From assembly GCA_964650485.1 (NCBI GenBank), contig CAZYTX010000072.1:1-15073 (forward strand): a stretch of DNA of 15,073 nt, written 5' to 3'. Positions within the stretch are counted from its first letter, which is position 1. Each line of letters opens with the position of its first letter. The notes under the pieces were generated by a model, which did no database searches, was not told where the DNA came from, and worked only from the letters and a program-made list of their open reading frames with translations. Below are positions 1 to 6,532 of the stretch, in pieces. The stretch comes from CAZYTX01 sp964650485. Lineage in GTDB: Bacteria > RBG-13-61-14 > DATKZS01. The position numbers were made by a program, and so were the translations under genes.

Positions 1-211
1 TCAAGGCCGGCTATCCTGAGTGCGGCTCCGGCGGATCGGGCCGCTGGGCCCCGGCGCTGGACCTTACGTCCGCGGCCACAATAGCCGCGGAGTGAATAAG
101 ATCACTCCACCGGCCCCGGCCAAAGAACGCTTTCCCCCCAGATAAGGTTATGGCGGGGGAACTTATCGTTCAGCATGGCGGATGTGTCGTGTAGTAGTTG
201 AGTGAGGGCGT
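1..211. other. Gene-free, hairpin-rich tail beyond the tRNA-Leu
   Basis: No convincing coding region is present on either strand. Inverted repeats read directly from the bases are 6-10 with 28-32, 38-42 with 47-51 (4-nt loop), 59-62 with 68-71, 71-76 with 84-89 (CGCGGC/GCCGCG), 89-94 with 103-108 (GGAGTG/CACTCC), and a larger one, 125-129 with 167-171 continued by 132-138 with 155-161. A nine-base direct repeat, GGCCCCGGC, occurs at 47-55 and 112-120. None of these hairpins is followed by a T-run on either strand, so this is not a classic intrinsic terminator. It could be the 3' trailer of the operon and tRNA transcript, a small structured RNA, or an intergenic repeat cluster. No known RNA family was recognised. 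Confidence 0.4.
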
Positions 212-298
212 TGGTGCGAAAGGGGGGAGTCGAACCCCCACGGCTGTAAGGCCACTGGACCCTGAACCCAGCGCGTCTACCAGTTCCGCCACTTTCGC
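212..298 (-). tRNA. tRNA-Leu, anticodon CAG, with encoded CCA
   Basis: The minus strand gives a complete class II (long variable arm) tRNA of 87 nt including an encoded 3' CCA. The acceptor stem is GCGAAAG paired with CTTTCGC and the discriminator base is A. The D arm contains GGTAGA, the anticodon stem is CTGGG/TCCAG closing the loop TTCAGGG, and a variable arm of about 15 nt follows. The T arm is GGGGG-TTCGACT-CCCCC. The anticodon CAG reads CUG leucine codons, which fits a GC-rich genome. The gene lies 37 nt after rplQ on the same strand, so it may be released from the operon transcript by RNase processing or use its own weak promoter. Confidence 0.96.
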
Positions 299-311
299 AA
301 GTCCGATATTT

Positions 312-339
312 AGTGTAACCAAGCCGCTTTTATATTCAA
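312..339 (-). promoter_or_regulatory. Possible sigma-70-like promoter for tRNA-Leu
   Basis: On the minus strand a -35-like TTGAAT (334-339) is followed after 16 nt by a -10-like TACACT (312-317). The mature tRNA starts 13 nt further on. Each hexamer matches the E. coli consensus at four of six positions. The -35 overlaps the end of rplQ. This is a consensus match only, and read-through from the ribosomal operon would also serve the tRNA. Confidence 0.25.
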
Positions 340-761
340 GCCTCTTTTTTCTTTGCGGCCTTTTTCTTTGTTTTCTTTTTGGGTGTCTGCTCGGGAGCGG
401 GCTTTTCCTCTGGCAGCAGCTCTACCATGGCCATTTGCGCTCCGTCACCCGGTCGTGCTGATGTTTTGGTCAACCTGAGGTATCCTCCGTTCCTTTGCTC
501 GTACCTGGGCGCGATCTCTTCGAAGAGCTTTTTGACCGCGTTTTTTTCTCTTATAACGGCCAGGGCCTGTCTCCTTGCGTGGAGGTCTCCCCTCTTGGCC
601 AGGGTTATCATTTTTTCCGCCCAGGTTTTGAGCTCCTTTGCCTTTGTATGCGTGGTCTCGATCTTCTCGTGCTTTAAAAGGGAGGTGACCATGTTCCTGA
701 ACATGGCCTCCCTGTGAGACGATGACCTGTCGAACCTCCTGGTCTTGCGGCGGTGCTGCAT
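336..761 (-). CDS. rplQ: 50S ribosomal protein L17
   Basis: The 141-residue product is ribosomal protein L17, a large-subunit protein near the exit side of the ribosome. The N-terminus MQHRRKTRRFDRSSSHR and the following RNMVTSLLKHEKI block are the family signature, and the core ends with GDGAQMAMVELL at about residue 116. Residues 117-141 add a Pro/Lys/Ala-rich basic tail (KKKTKKKAAKKK), which longer L17 proteins often carry and which probably contacts rRNA. The ATG starts 1 nt after the rpoA stop, with AAGGGG about 10 nt upstream, so translation is probably coupled to rpoA. This is the last protein gene of the operon, as is usual for the alpha cluster. Confidence 0.97.
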   Translation of the reverse strand: MQHRRKTRRFDRSSSHREAMFRNMVTSLLKHEKIETTHTKAKELKTWAEKMITLAKRGDLHARRQALAVIREKNAVKKLFEEIAPRYEQRNGGYLRLTKTSARPGDGAQMAMVELLPEEKPAPEQTPKKKTKKKAAKKKEA

Positions 762-762
762 A

Positions 763-1776
763 TCACGATTTCCCCTTTGCGAACTTCTTCTCCCACCTCG
801 GGTCCGGGAAGTTTTCGAGCTTCATGCCCAGGTGCAGCCCCATCATTCCCAGGACCTCCTTGATCTCGTTCAGGGACTTCCTGCCAAAGTTCTTTGTCTT
901 TAAAAGGTCCTGCTCGCTCTTCTGGACCAGCTCGCCTATGAGCCTGATGTTTGCGTTCTTGAGGCAATTGGAGGCCCTTACTGAAAGCTCGAGCTCGTCC
1001 ACGCTCCTGTAGAGGTTGGGGTCCACGTCGGAGAGCTCGTCCTCGTCGGCCTCGACCTCTTCCAGGTCCGCGGCGTCCTCGAAGTTTATGAATATGGAGA
1101 GCTGGTCTTTCAGTATCTTGGCGGCGTATGCCACGGCGTCCCTGGGCGAGGCGGTCCCTGTGGTCCACACCTCCATTATGAGCTTGTCGTAATCGGTAAT
1201 TTGTCCCACCCTGGCGTTTGTGATCCTGTAGTTCACCTTGCGCACGGGCGAGAATATAGCGTCCATGGGTATTGTTGAGACTGGCAGGTCCTCGGTCTTG
1301 TTGCGCTCCGCTGGCACGTACCCTTTGCCGGTCCTCACCCGCATCTCCATTTTCAGCTTGGCGCCCTTGTCAAGTGTGGCTATGTGCTGCTCGGGGTTGA
1401 ATATTGTCACGGAGTTGTCCGCCTGAATGTCCGCGGCGCTGACTTCCGCTGGCCCCTCCTTGGCAAGCTCCAGCACTTTTGTGTCCTCGCCGGAGTATTT
1501 CAGGACCACGTCTTTGAGGTTCAACACCAGCTCTGTCACGTCCTCGGTGACGCCGGGGATGGTTGAGAACTCGTGCTGCACTCCGTCAATTTTGACGGCG
1601 ACTATGGCCGAGCCCTGCAGGGATGACAGCAAGGTCCTCCTCAGGGCGTTTCCCATGGTGATGCCGAAGCCCCGCTCCAGGGGCTCTGCGGTGAACTTTC
1701 CGTAGTACTCGGTCATTGATCCCTGCTCGATCTCCAGTTCTCTTGGCTTTATCAGGTTCTTCCAGTTTCTCTGCAT
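763..1776 (-). CDS. rpoA: DNA-directed RNA polymerase alpha subunit
   Basis: RpoA dimerises through its N-terminal domain to nucleate RNA polymerase assembly, and its C-terminal domain binds UP elements and activators. The N-terminal domain (about residues 8-232) shows EPLERGFG, NALRR and the IPGVTEDV block. An acidic linker (about 236-256, rich in Glu and Asp) leads to the C-terminal domain, with the RxxNC motif (Arg267, Asn270, Cys271) and the GRKSLNEIKE helix-hairpin-helix. The frame is open further, to an ATG at 1812 that abuts the rpsD stop without a ribosome site. The ATG at 1776 has AGGGAGG (1785-1791) 8 nt upstream and matches the family N-terminus (MQRNWKNLIKPRELEIE), so a 337-residue product is preferred. 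The sequence most resembles deltaproteobacterial or myxococcal RpoA as remembered. Confidence 0.97.
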   Translation of the reverse strand: MQRNWKNLIKPRELEIEQGSMTEYYGKFTAEPLERGFGITMGNALRRTLLSSLQGSAIVAVKIDGVQHEFSTIPGVTEDVTELVLNLKDVVLKYSGEDTKVLELAKEGPAEVSAADIQADNSVTIFNPEQHIATLDKGAKLKMEMRVRTGKGYVPAERNKTEDLPVSTIPMDAIFSPVRKVNYRITNARVGQITDYDKLIMEVWTTGTASPRDAVAYAAKILKDQLSIFINFEDAADLEEVEADEDELSDVDPNLYRSVDELELSVRASNCLKNANIRLIGELVQKSEQDLLKTKNFGRKSLNEIKEVLGMMGLHLGMKLENFPDPRWEKKFAKGKS

Positions 1777-1784
1777 TAAGGTCC

Positions 1785-1791
1785 CCTCCCT
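1785..1791 (-). promoter_or_regulatory. Ribosome-binding site that decides the rpoA start
   Basis: AGGGAGG on the minus strand lies 8 nt before the ATG at 1776. The alternative ATG at 1812 sits directly after the rpsD stop codon with no purine-rich motif in range, so this site makes the inner start the better choice. Confidence 0.75.
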
Positions 1792-1812
1792 GGTGAAAGG
1801 AATAATATTCAT

Positions 1813-2442
1813 TTACTTGGAATAGAGCTCGACTATCAACTGCTCGTCAATGGGCATGGTTATGTCTTCCCTTGCCGGCAGCTCCTTTACCGTGGCCTTC
1901 AAGTTCTCCTGGTCCACATCGAGCCAGCGGGGTATGGCGCCCCTTTTGTTAATCTCTTCCACCGCCTGCCTTATTACCGGTTTGTTCCTGCTCTTTTCGC
2001 TGATCTCTATCTCGTCTCCCATGGCCACCAGGCATGATGGAATGTTGACCTTGCGTTTGTTTATCATCACGTGCCCGTGCCTTGTAAGCTGCCTTGCCTG
2101 GTTCCTGGAGCTTGCAAACCCCGCCCTGTAAACCACGTTATCCAGTCTTTTTTCCAGCAGCAGCAGCAGGTTGTTCCCGGCCATGCCCTTCATCCTGTCG
2201 GCGCGCACGAAGGAGTGCCGGAACTGCTTCTCCAGGGGCCCGTATATCCTTTTTACCTTCTGCTTCTCTCGTAGCTGCAGCCTGTAGTCGGAGAACTTGA
2301 GCCTCCTGTCCCCGTGCTGTCCCGGGGGCTTGTTCCTCCTGTCCACCGCGCACTTTTCCGTGTAGCACCTCTCGCCTTTGAGGTAGAGTTTGAGCCCCTC
2401 CCTCCTGCAAAAACGGCAAACCGCTTCTCGATACCGCGCCAC
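1813..2442 (-). CDS. rpsD: 30S ribosomal protein S4, zinc-ligand form
   Basis: S4 is a primary 16S rRNA binder that starts 30S assembly and contributes to decoding fidelity. The 209 residues match the family length. The N-terminus carries Cys9, Cys12, Cys26 and Cys31, the zinc-knuckle (C+) arrangement that many bacteria have lost. The S4 RNA-binding domain (about residues 98-160) includes EKRLDNVVYRAGFASSR and the HGHVMINKRKVNIPS segment, and the C-terminus ends in the usual VELYSK. Translation starts at GTG, supported by GGAGG 6 nt upstream and by MARYREAVCRFC matching the family start. In E. coli S4 also represses the alpha operon, but no leader for that is seen here. Confidence 0.97.
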   Translation of the reverse strand: MARYREAVCRFCRREGLKLYLKGERCYTEKCAVDRRNKPPGQHGDRRLKFSDYRLQLREKQKVKRIYGPLEKQFRHSFVRADRMKGMAGNNLLLLLEKRLDNVVYRAGFASSRNQARQLTRHGHVMINKRKVNIPSCLVAMGDEIEISEKSRNKPVIRQAVEEINKRGAIPRWLDVDQENLKATVKELPAREDITMPIDEQLIVELYSK

Positions 2443-2454
2443 TTTATACCTCCT

Positions 2455-2844
2455 CTACACCCTTCTTCTCTTGGGGGCCCTGCACCCGTTATGGGGAATG
2501 GGGGTCACATCTTTAATCATGGTGATCCTGAGACCGGCGCTCTGCAGCGCCCGGAGTGCGGACTCGCGTCCCGAGCCCGGTCCCTTTACCAGGGCCTCGA
2601 CGCTCCTCACCCCCATCTCCTGGGCCCTCCTCGCAGCCTCGGCCGCGGTCTGCTGGGCCGCGAAAGGCGTGCTTTTCCTGGAGCCCTTGAAGCCCACCAC
2701 CCCGGCGCTCACGCTTGCCAGGGTATTGCCCTGGTGGTCGGTTATGGCCACGATGGTGTTATTAAACGAGCTCTGTATCCGGGCCACCGCATGGTCCAGG
2801 TGCTTTTTGACCTTCTTCTTGCCCTTCTCCCTCTTTTTTGCCAT
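2455..2844 (-). CDS. rpsK: 30S ribosomal protein S11
   Basis: S11 sits on the 30S platform and helps form the mRNA exit path with S7 and S18. The 129-residue product has a lysine-rich start (MAKKREKGKKKVKK), the central SSFNNTIVAITD and GSRKSTPFAAQ motifs, and the invariant C-terminal PHNGCRAPKRRRV, so it is complete. The ATG has GAGG 7 nt upstream. It lies between rpsM and rpsD, the standard alpha-cluster order, with about 31 nt after rpsM and 12 nt before rpsD. Confidence 0.98.
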   Translation of the reverse strand: MAKKREKGKKKVKKHLDHAVARIQSSFNNTIVAITDHQGNTLASVSAGVVGFKGSRKSTPFAAQQTAAEAARRAQEMGVRSVEALVKGPGSGRESALRALQSAGLRITMIKDVTPIPHNGCRAPKRRRV

Positions 2845-2875
2845 GTGCTATCCTCGTCTTCTCGGTAAGCGTTTC

Positions 2876-3256
2876 CTACTTTGCCTTGGGCGGCTTTTTC
2901 CTTCCCGCCACCGGCTTTCTGGGCCCTTTCCTCATCCTGGCGTTTGTATGCGTCCTCTGCCCGCGCACGGGCAAACTTTTCCTGTGGCGCAGCCCCCGGT
3001 AGCAGCCCATGTCCATGAGCCTCTTGATGTTCATGCTCATCTCTTTTCTGAGCTCGCCCTCGACCGTATACTTCGAGTCAATGATCTGCCTTATCTTTGC
3101 CACCTGCTCCTCGTCCAGGTTGTTGCTCCTTACCATTGGGTCTATGCCGGCCTCTTCCACGATCTTTTGGGCCGCGGTCTTGCCTATACCGTAGATATAG
3201 GTAAGGGCCACCTCGATGGGCTTGTTGGGCACGTCCACGCCTGCTATTCGGGCCAT
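2876..3256 (-). CDS. rpsM: 30S ribosomal protein S13
   Basis: S13 lies in the 30S head, contacts the P-site tRNA and forms intersubunit bridges with L5. The 126 residues begin with MARIAGVDVPNKP, followed by the helix-two-turn-helix region with YIYGIGKTAAQKI. The conserved GCYRGLRHRKSLPVRGQRTHTNAR stretch (about residues 84-107, of which only the start is quoted in full elsewhere in the family) precedes a basic tail that reaches tRNA. The start ATG has GGAGG 8 nt upstream. Only 19 nt separate it from rpmJ, so the S4-binding pseudoknot leader known upstream of E. coli rpsM cannot be present in that form. Confidence 0.97.
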   Translation of the reverse strand: MARIAGVDVPNKPIEVALTYIYGIGKTAAQKIVEEAGIDPMVRSNNLDEEQVAKIRQIIDSKYTVEGELRKEMSMNIKRLMDMGCYRGLRHRKSLPVRGQRTHTNARMRKGPRKPVAGRKKPPKAK

Positions 3257-3275
3257 TTAACACACCTCCGATCAG

Positions 3276-3389
3276 CTAACCCTGGCGCTGCTTGTGTCTG
3301 GGGTTCTTGCATATTATGCGGACCACTCCGCGGCGCCTTATGACCTTGCAGTCCTTGCACCTCTTTCTGACCGACGCCTTCACCTTCAT
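3276..3389 (-). CDS. rpmJ: 50S ribosomal protein L36, zinc-ligand form
   Basis: This very short gene, read by hand from the minus strand, encodes 37 residues, the exact usual length of bacterial L36. It starts MKVKASVRKRCKDCK and ends NPRHKQRQG before a TAG stop. Cys11, Cys14, Cys27 and His32 form the CxxC...C...H zinc ribbon, so this is the C+ paralogue. L36 stabilises the junction of several 23S rRNA domains late in 50S assembly. It lies between infA (28 nt upstream) and rpsM (19 nt downstream), the normal position in operons that keep infA here. A purine-rich GGAAGAG lies 5 nt before the ATG. Confidence 0.96.
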   Translation of the reverse strand: MKVKASVRKRCKDCKVIRRRGVVRIICKNPRHKQRQG

Positions 3390-3417
3390 GCCGACTCTTC
3401 CTTTCCCGCACGCTACC

Positions 3418-3633
3418 TTATTTCCTGAACGTTATCCTTCCCCTGGCGGGGTCGTAAGGGTTTATCTCCACTGTCACCCTGTCTCCGGGCACTATCTTAA
3501 TGTAGTGCATCCTCATCTTTCCGCTAATGTGTGCCAGCAGCTTGTGACCGTTATCCAGCTCCACCTTGAACTGTGCGTTGGGCAGGGCCTCTTTTACAGT
3601 GCCCTCCGCCTGGATCGCATCATTCTTCGGCAT
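3418..3633 (-). CDS. infA: Translation initiation factor IF-1
   Basis: IF-1 is a small OB-fold protein that binds the 30S A site and works with IF-2 and IF-3 to select the initiator tRNA. The 71 residues are within one of the common length. Visible family features are AEGTVKEALPNAQFKVEL, the GHKLLAHISGKMRMHYIKI strand-loop region and a C-terminus ending in PYDPARGRITFRK. ATG is the start, with AGGGG 5 nt upstream. The gene is placed between map and rpmJ, as in many bacteria with an undivided spc-alpha cluster. E. coli, by contrast, has infA elsewhere. Confidence 0.97.
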   Translation of the reverse strand: MPKNDAIQAEGTVKEALPNAQFKVELDNGHKLLAHISGKMRMHYIKIVPGDRVTVEINPYDPARGRITFRK

Positions 3634-3681
3634 TTACACCCCTTTGCTCGATTCTCCGGCCGTGGACCCGTTCAAGTCCGG

Positions 3682-4440
3682 TCATAAGTTCCATGCGCTT
3701 AAAATATCAGGGCCTTCCTCGGTCACGGCCACTGATTTCTCGAAATGCACGGACGGCCTTTTGTCCGCGGTTATGACCGTCCATCCGTCTTCAAGCACCA
3801 CCACGTCCGCCACCCCGGCGTTCACCATGGGCTCGACAGCCAGCACCATGCCCGGTGTCAGCTTGACGTCGGGAGTGGGCGCCCCGCAGTTTGGCACCTG
3901 CGGGTCCTCGTGCATCTTCCTCCCTATCCCGTGGCCCACGAACTGGTATACCACGGAGAATCCGTTCTTCTCCGCGTGTCCCTGGACCGCGGAGGCTATG
4001 TCTGAGAGGTGCTTTCCCGGCGCCATGACGTCAATGGCCGCCTGCAGGCATTCCTTTCCCACCCTCAAGAGCTTCTGCTTCTCCTGGTCCACCTCTCCCA
4101 CCGGTATGGTCATGGCTGCATCTCCGAAAAATCCTTTCAACTCCACCCCGAAGTCCATGCTCAGAAGGTCCCCTTTTTGGAGCACCCGCTTTTCCGAGGG
4201 GATGCCGTGCACGACCTCGTGGTTGATGGACGCGCACAGCACCGCGGGGTATCCCCTGTATCCCTTGAACGCGGGTTTTGCTTTTGCCTTCTTGACAAGC
4301 TTTGCCGCCCTCTTCTCGAGTTCCATGGTCGAGACCCCCGGGTCGGCCCTTTGCTTCAAGTCATAGAGCACCTCTATTACTATCCTGTTTGCCTCCCTCA
4401 GGGCCTCGATCTCTTTTTTTGTCTTTAGGTTAACGCCCAA
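3682..4440 (-). CDS. map: Methionine aminopeptidase, type I
   Basis: Map removes the initiator methionine from nascent proteins once it has been deformylated. The 252-residue product shows the complete pita-bread active site: the five metal ligands are Asp96, Asp107, His170, Glu203 and Glu234, and His78 is the conserved substrate-contacting histidine (in NHEVVHGIP). The lack of an N-terminal extension makes it a short type I enzyme. The only sensible start is TTG at 4440, 4 nt after the adk stop, with just a weak GGAAAG about 8 nt upstream, so expression probably depends on coupling to adk. Its association with infA and ribosomal genes fits ribosome-linked N-terminal processing. Confidence 0.96.
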   Translation of the reverse strand: MGVNLKTKKEIEALREANRIVIEVLYDLKQRADPGVSTMELEKRAAKLVKKAKAKPAFKGYRGYPAVLCASINHEVVHGIPSEKRVLQKGDLLSMDFGVELKGFFGDAAMTIPVGEVDQEKQKLLRVGKECLQAAIDVMAPGKHLSDIASAVQGHAEKNGFSVVYQFVGHGIGRKMHEDPQVPNCGAPTPDVKLTPGMVLAVEPMVNAGVADVVVLEDGWTVITADKRPSVHFEKSVAVTEEGPDILSAWNL

Positions 4441-4444
4441 AGGC

Positions 4445-5089
4445 TCAGCTTTCCAGGGCTTTTACCACCGCCCGGGTGATTTCGTCTATTTCCCCCTGTC
4501 CGGGTATGTCCGAGACCACCCCCTTTTTCTTGTAGTAATCTTTCAGGGGGGAGGTCTGGTCATGATAGACCTTGAGCCGGTTTTTTATGGTCTCTTCGTT
4601 GTCGTCGTCCCTCTGGTACAGCTCCCCGCCGCACTTGTCGCACACGCCTTGCTTTTTCGGGGGTTCGAACTTCACGTGGTACATTGCGCCGCAGTCTTTG
4701 CAGGTCCTTCTCCCGGAAAGCCTCTCCACCACCTCCTGGTCGGGCACGTCAATGTTTATGACGTTGTCAATTTTCTTTTGCATCTCTTCCAGGTCCTTGT
4801 CCAGGGCCTCGGCCTGGGCCACGGTCCTGGGGAACCCGTCCAGGATGAACCCCTTGTCGCAGTCCTTTTGCGAGAGCCTGTCCTTTACCATGCCCACCAC
4901 CACGTCGTCGGGCACGAGCTTTCCCGCGTCCATGAACTTCTTGGCCTCTTTCCCCAGGTCAGTGCCCTTCTTCACGTGCTCCCTCAGGATGTCGCCGGTG
5001 GACACCTGCGGTATCCCGTACTTTTCCACCAGCCTTTTGGCCTGGGTGCCCTTGCCGCTTCCCGGCGGTCCCAGCATTATTATATTCAC
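4445..5089 (-). CDS. adk: Adenylate kinase with Cys4 zinc lid
   Basis: Adk catalyses ATP + AMP to 2 ADP in the cytoplasm and sets the adenylate energy balance. The 214 residues match the long-lid bacterial form. The P-loop GPPGSGKGT occupies residues 7-15, the AMP-binding GFPRT is at 85-89, and the lid carries Cys130, Cys133, Cys150 and Cys153, the structural zinc site typical of Gram-positives and many deltaproteobacteria. The GTG start at 5089 has AAGGAGG a few nucleotides upstream (core GGAGG at 5094-5098) and places the P-loop at its usual position. It lies directly before map, and a 114-nt structured spacer separates it from secY. Confidence 0.97.
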   Translation of the reverse strand: MNIIMLGPPGSGKGTQAKRLVEKYGIPQVSTGDILREHVKKGTDLGKEAKKFMDAGKLVPDDVVVGMVKDRLSQKDCDKGFILDGFPRTVAQAEALDKDLEEMQKKIDNVINIDVPDQEVVERLSGRRTCKDCGAMYHVKFEPPKKQGVCDKCGGELYQRDDDNEETIKNRLKVYHDQTSPLKDYYKKKGVVSDIPGQGEIDEITRAVVKALES

Positions 5090-5203
5090 CGCTCCTCCTT
5101 TCCTCTGCTCCCAGGGCGGCGCCCTTGCGGGCTTTCCCTGGGCTATATAATTCCGCCCTTTCAGGGCTTATAAGGAATCGCCCAATTTAGGCATAATTTT
5201 TTC
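5090..5203 (-). promoter_or_regulatory. Structured 114-nt spacer ahead of adk: candidate leader
   Basis: This is the longest gap inside the operon. On the minus strand a first hairpin pairs ATTCC (5174-5178) with GGAAT (5150-5154) and GCCCT (5163-5167) with AGGGC (5155-5159), with a TTATAA bulge and a GAA loop. A second pairs CCCAGGG (5136-5142) with CCCTGGG (5110-5116) around an inner GCCC-GCAA-GGGC stem capped by a GNRA tetraloop. The adk ribosome site follows at 5094-5098. No T-run follows either hairpin. TTATAA (5168-5173) and TTATAT are 17 nt apart and could form a weak promoter. An RNase processing site, leader or internal promoter are all possible, and none is shown. Confidence 0.35.
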
Positions 5204-6532
5204 CTACCTCGCCCGCCTGCCCCTGATCTTCGCGCCCTTTGGACCCAGGAACCCCTCGTAATGGCGGGCGATCATGTGGGATTCCATCTGTCCCGCGGTG
5301 TCCATGGCCACCCCCACCACGATGAGCAGGCTGGTGCCCCCGAAGTAAAAGGGTATGTTGAGCGTGCCCATTAGTATTGAGGGGAGCACGCACACCGCCA
5401 CCAGGTACAATGCCCCCCCGGTGGTGATCCTGGTGAGTATCCTGTCTATGTAGTCCGCGGTGTTCTGGCCGGGCCTCACCCCGGGTATGTACCCCCCGTG
5501 CTTCTTGAGGTTGTCCGCGAGGTCAATGGGGTTGAACTGCACCGCGGTGTAGAAGTAGGTGAAGAATATTATGAGTATACCGTACAGGGTGTTGTACTGC
5601 CATGATACCGGGCTGAGGGCCTGGTTGAGCCACTGCATCCAGGGGCTCTCGCTCTGCTGGAATATTGTTGTAAAGGTGGAGGGGAACATGAGCAGGCTGG
5701 AGGCGAAGATGGGTGGAATGACCCCTGCCGGGTTCACCTTGAGGGGCAGGTGCGTCTTTACCCCCTTGTACATCTTCCTGCCCACGGTGCGCGCCGGGTA
5801 CTGCACCGATATCCTCCTCTGCGCCCTCTCCACGTAAACGATGGCCCCGATCACCGCCACCATGCCCGCGGCCACGAACACCAGAGAGAAGATGTTCTGC
5901 TCGCCGGTGGCGAACTGGTTCAGGGTGTTGAAGATGCCGGCCGGCATCCTTGCCACTATGCCGGCGAAGATAATGAGCGAGATGCCGTTCCCTATGCCCC
6001 GCTCGGTGATCTGCTCGCCCAGCCACATTATGAGTGCAGTGCCCGCGGTGAGGGTGATAATGGTCATTACCCTGAAGCCCCACCCCTTGACCGGCACCAC
6101 CTGTATCTCGTTCACTGTCCAGCTCTCCAGCATGAATGCTATGCCCGTGCTCTGCAGGGAGGAGAGCACCACGGTGAGGTAGCGGGTGTACTGGGTGATC
6201 TTCTTCCTTCCAACCTCCCCTTCTTTCTGCAGCCGGTCCAGGTAAGGGAAAACCACGGTCAAGAGCTGCAGGATAATGGACGCGGTTATGTAGGGCATGA
6301 TGCCCAGGGCGAAGATGCTCATGTTGGAGAATCCGCCGCCGGTGAAGGTGTTTATGAGCCCGAACATGCCTCCCGCGGCCTGCTGCTGCTGGAAAAAGGC
6401 CTTGAGGGCCCCGGGGTCTATGCCGGGAATGGGCACGTGCACGCCCAGCCGGTAAACGGCGAAGATCGCCACCGTGAAAAGCAGCCTGCGCTGGAGCTCC
6501 GGTATCTTTCCGATGTTGGTCCAACCGGACAT
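5204..6532 (-). CDS. secY: Protein translocase subunit SecY
   Basis: SecY is the channel of the SecYEG translocon and passes unfolded proteins across, or sideways into, the inner membrane. The 442 residues contain the ten expected membrane helices at roughly 16-36, 72-95, 115-136, 152-171, 181-198, 215-234, 268-290, 315-333, 370-389 and 397-413. The plug segment lies near 55-70. The family motif GEQITERGIGNGIS is at 172-185, cytosolic loops with basic residues lie near 240-265, and GVRPG is at 351-355. The start ATG abuts the rplO stop (TAAATG), so the two are probably translationally coupled. No truncation or unusual insertion is seen. Confidence 0.98.
   Translation of the reverse strand: MSGWTNIGKIPELQRRLLFTVAIFAVYRLGVHVPIPGIDPGALKAFFQQQQAAGGMFGLINTFTGGGFSNMSIFALGIMPYITASIILQLLTVVFPYLDRLQKEGEVGRKKITQYTRYLTVVLSSLQSTGIAFMLESWTVNEIQVVPVKGWGFRVMTIITLTAGTALIMWLGEQITERGIGNGISLIIFAGIVARMPAGIFNTLNQFATGEQNIFSLVFVAAGMVAVIGAIVYVERAQRRISVQYPARTVGRKMYKGVKTHLPLKVNPAGVIPPIFASSLLMFPSTFTTIFQQSESPWMQWLNQALSPVSWQYNTLYGILIIFFTYFYTAVQFNPIDLADNLKKHGGYIPGVRPGQNTADYIDRILTRITTGGALYLVAVCVLPSILMGTLNIPFYFGGTSLLIVVGVAMDTAGQMESHMIARHYEGFLGPKGAKIRGRRAR

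Noticed and set aside
102..176. A 24-residue minus-strand open frame after tRNA-Leu
   Set aside because: It has no Shine-Dalgarno site, overlaps the inverted repeats and matches nothing recognisable.
299..335. Search for an intrinsic terminator between rplQ and tRNA-Leu
   Set aside because: No stem followed by a T-run is present in the 37-nt gap, so read-through into the tRNA is more likely.
1777..1812. Twelve-codon N-terminal extension of RpoA from ATG at 1812
   Set aside because: It lacks a ribosome site and family similarity. The ATG at 1776 has both.
2154..2170. CAG triplet run resembling a microsatellite
   Set aside because: It encodes the run of leucines in the normal NNLLLLLEKRL segment of S4, so it is explained by coding sequence.
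2390..3343. A 317-codon plus-strand open frame opposite rpsK and rpsM
   Set aside because: It is antisense to S11, S13 and part of L36, with no recognisable domain. The real genes explain the codon pattern.
3634..3681. Possible hairpin (GGAC/GTCC) between map and infA
   Set aside because: A 4-bp stem with an 8-nt loop in a 48-nt GC-rich gap is no better than chance.
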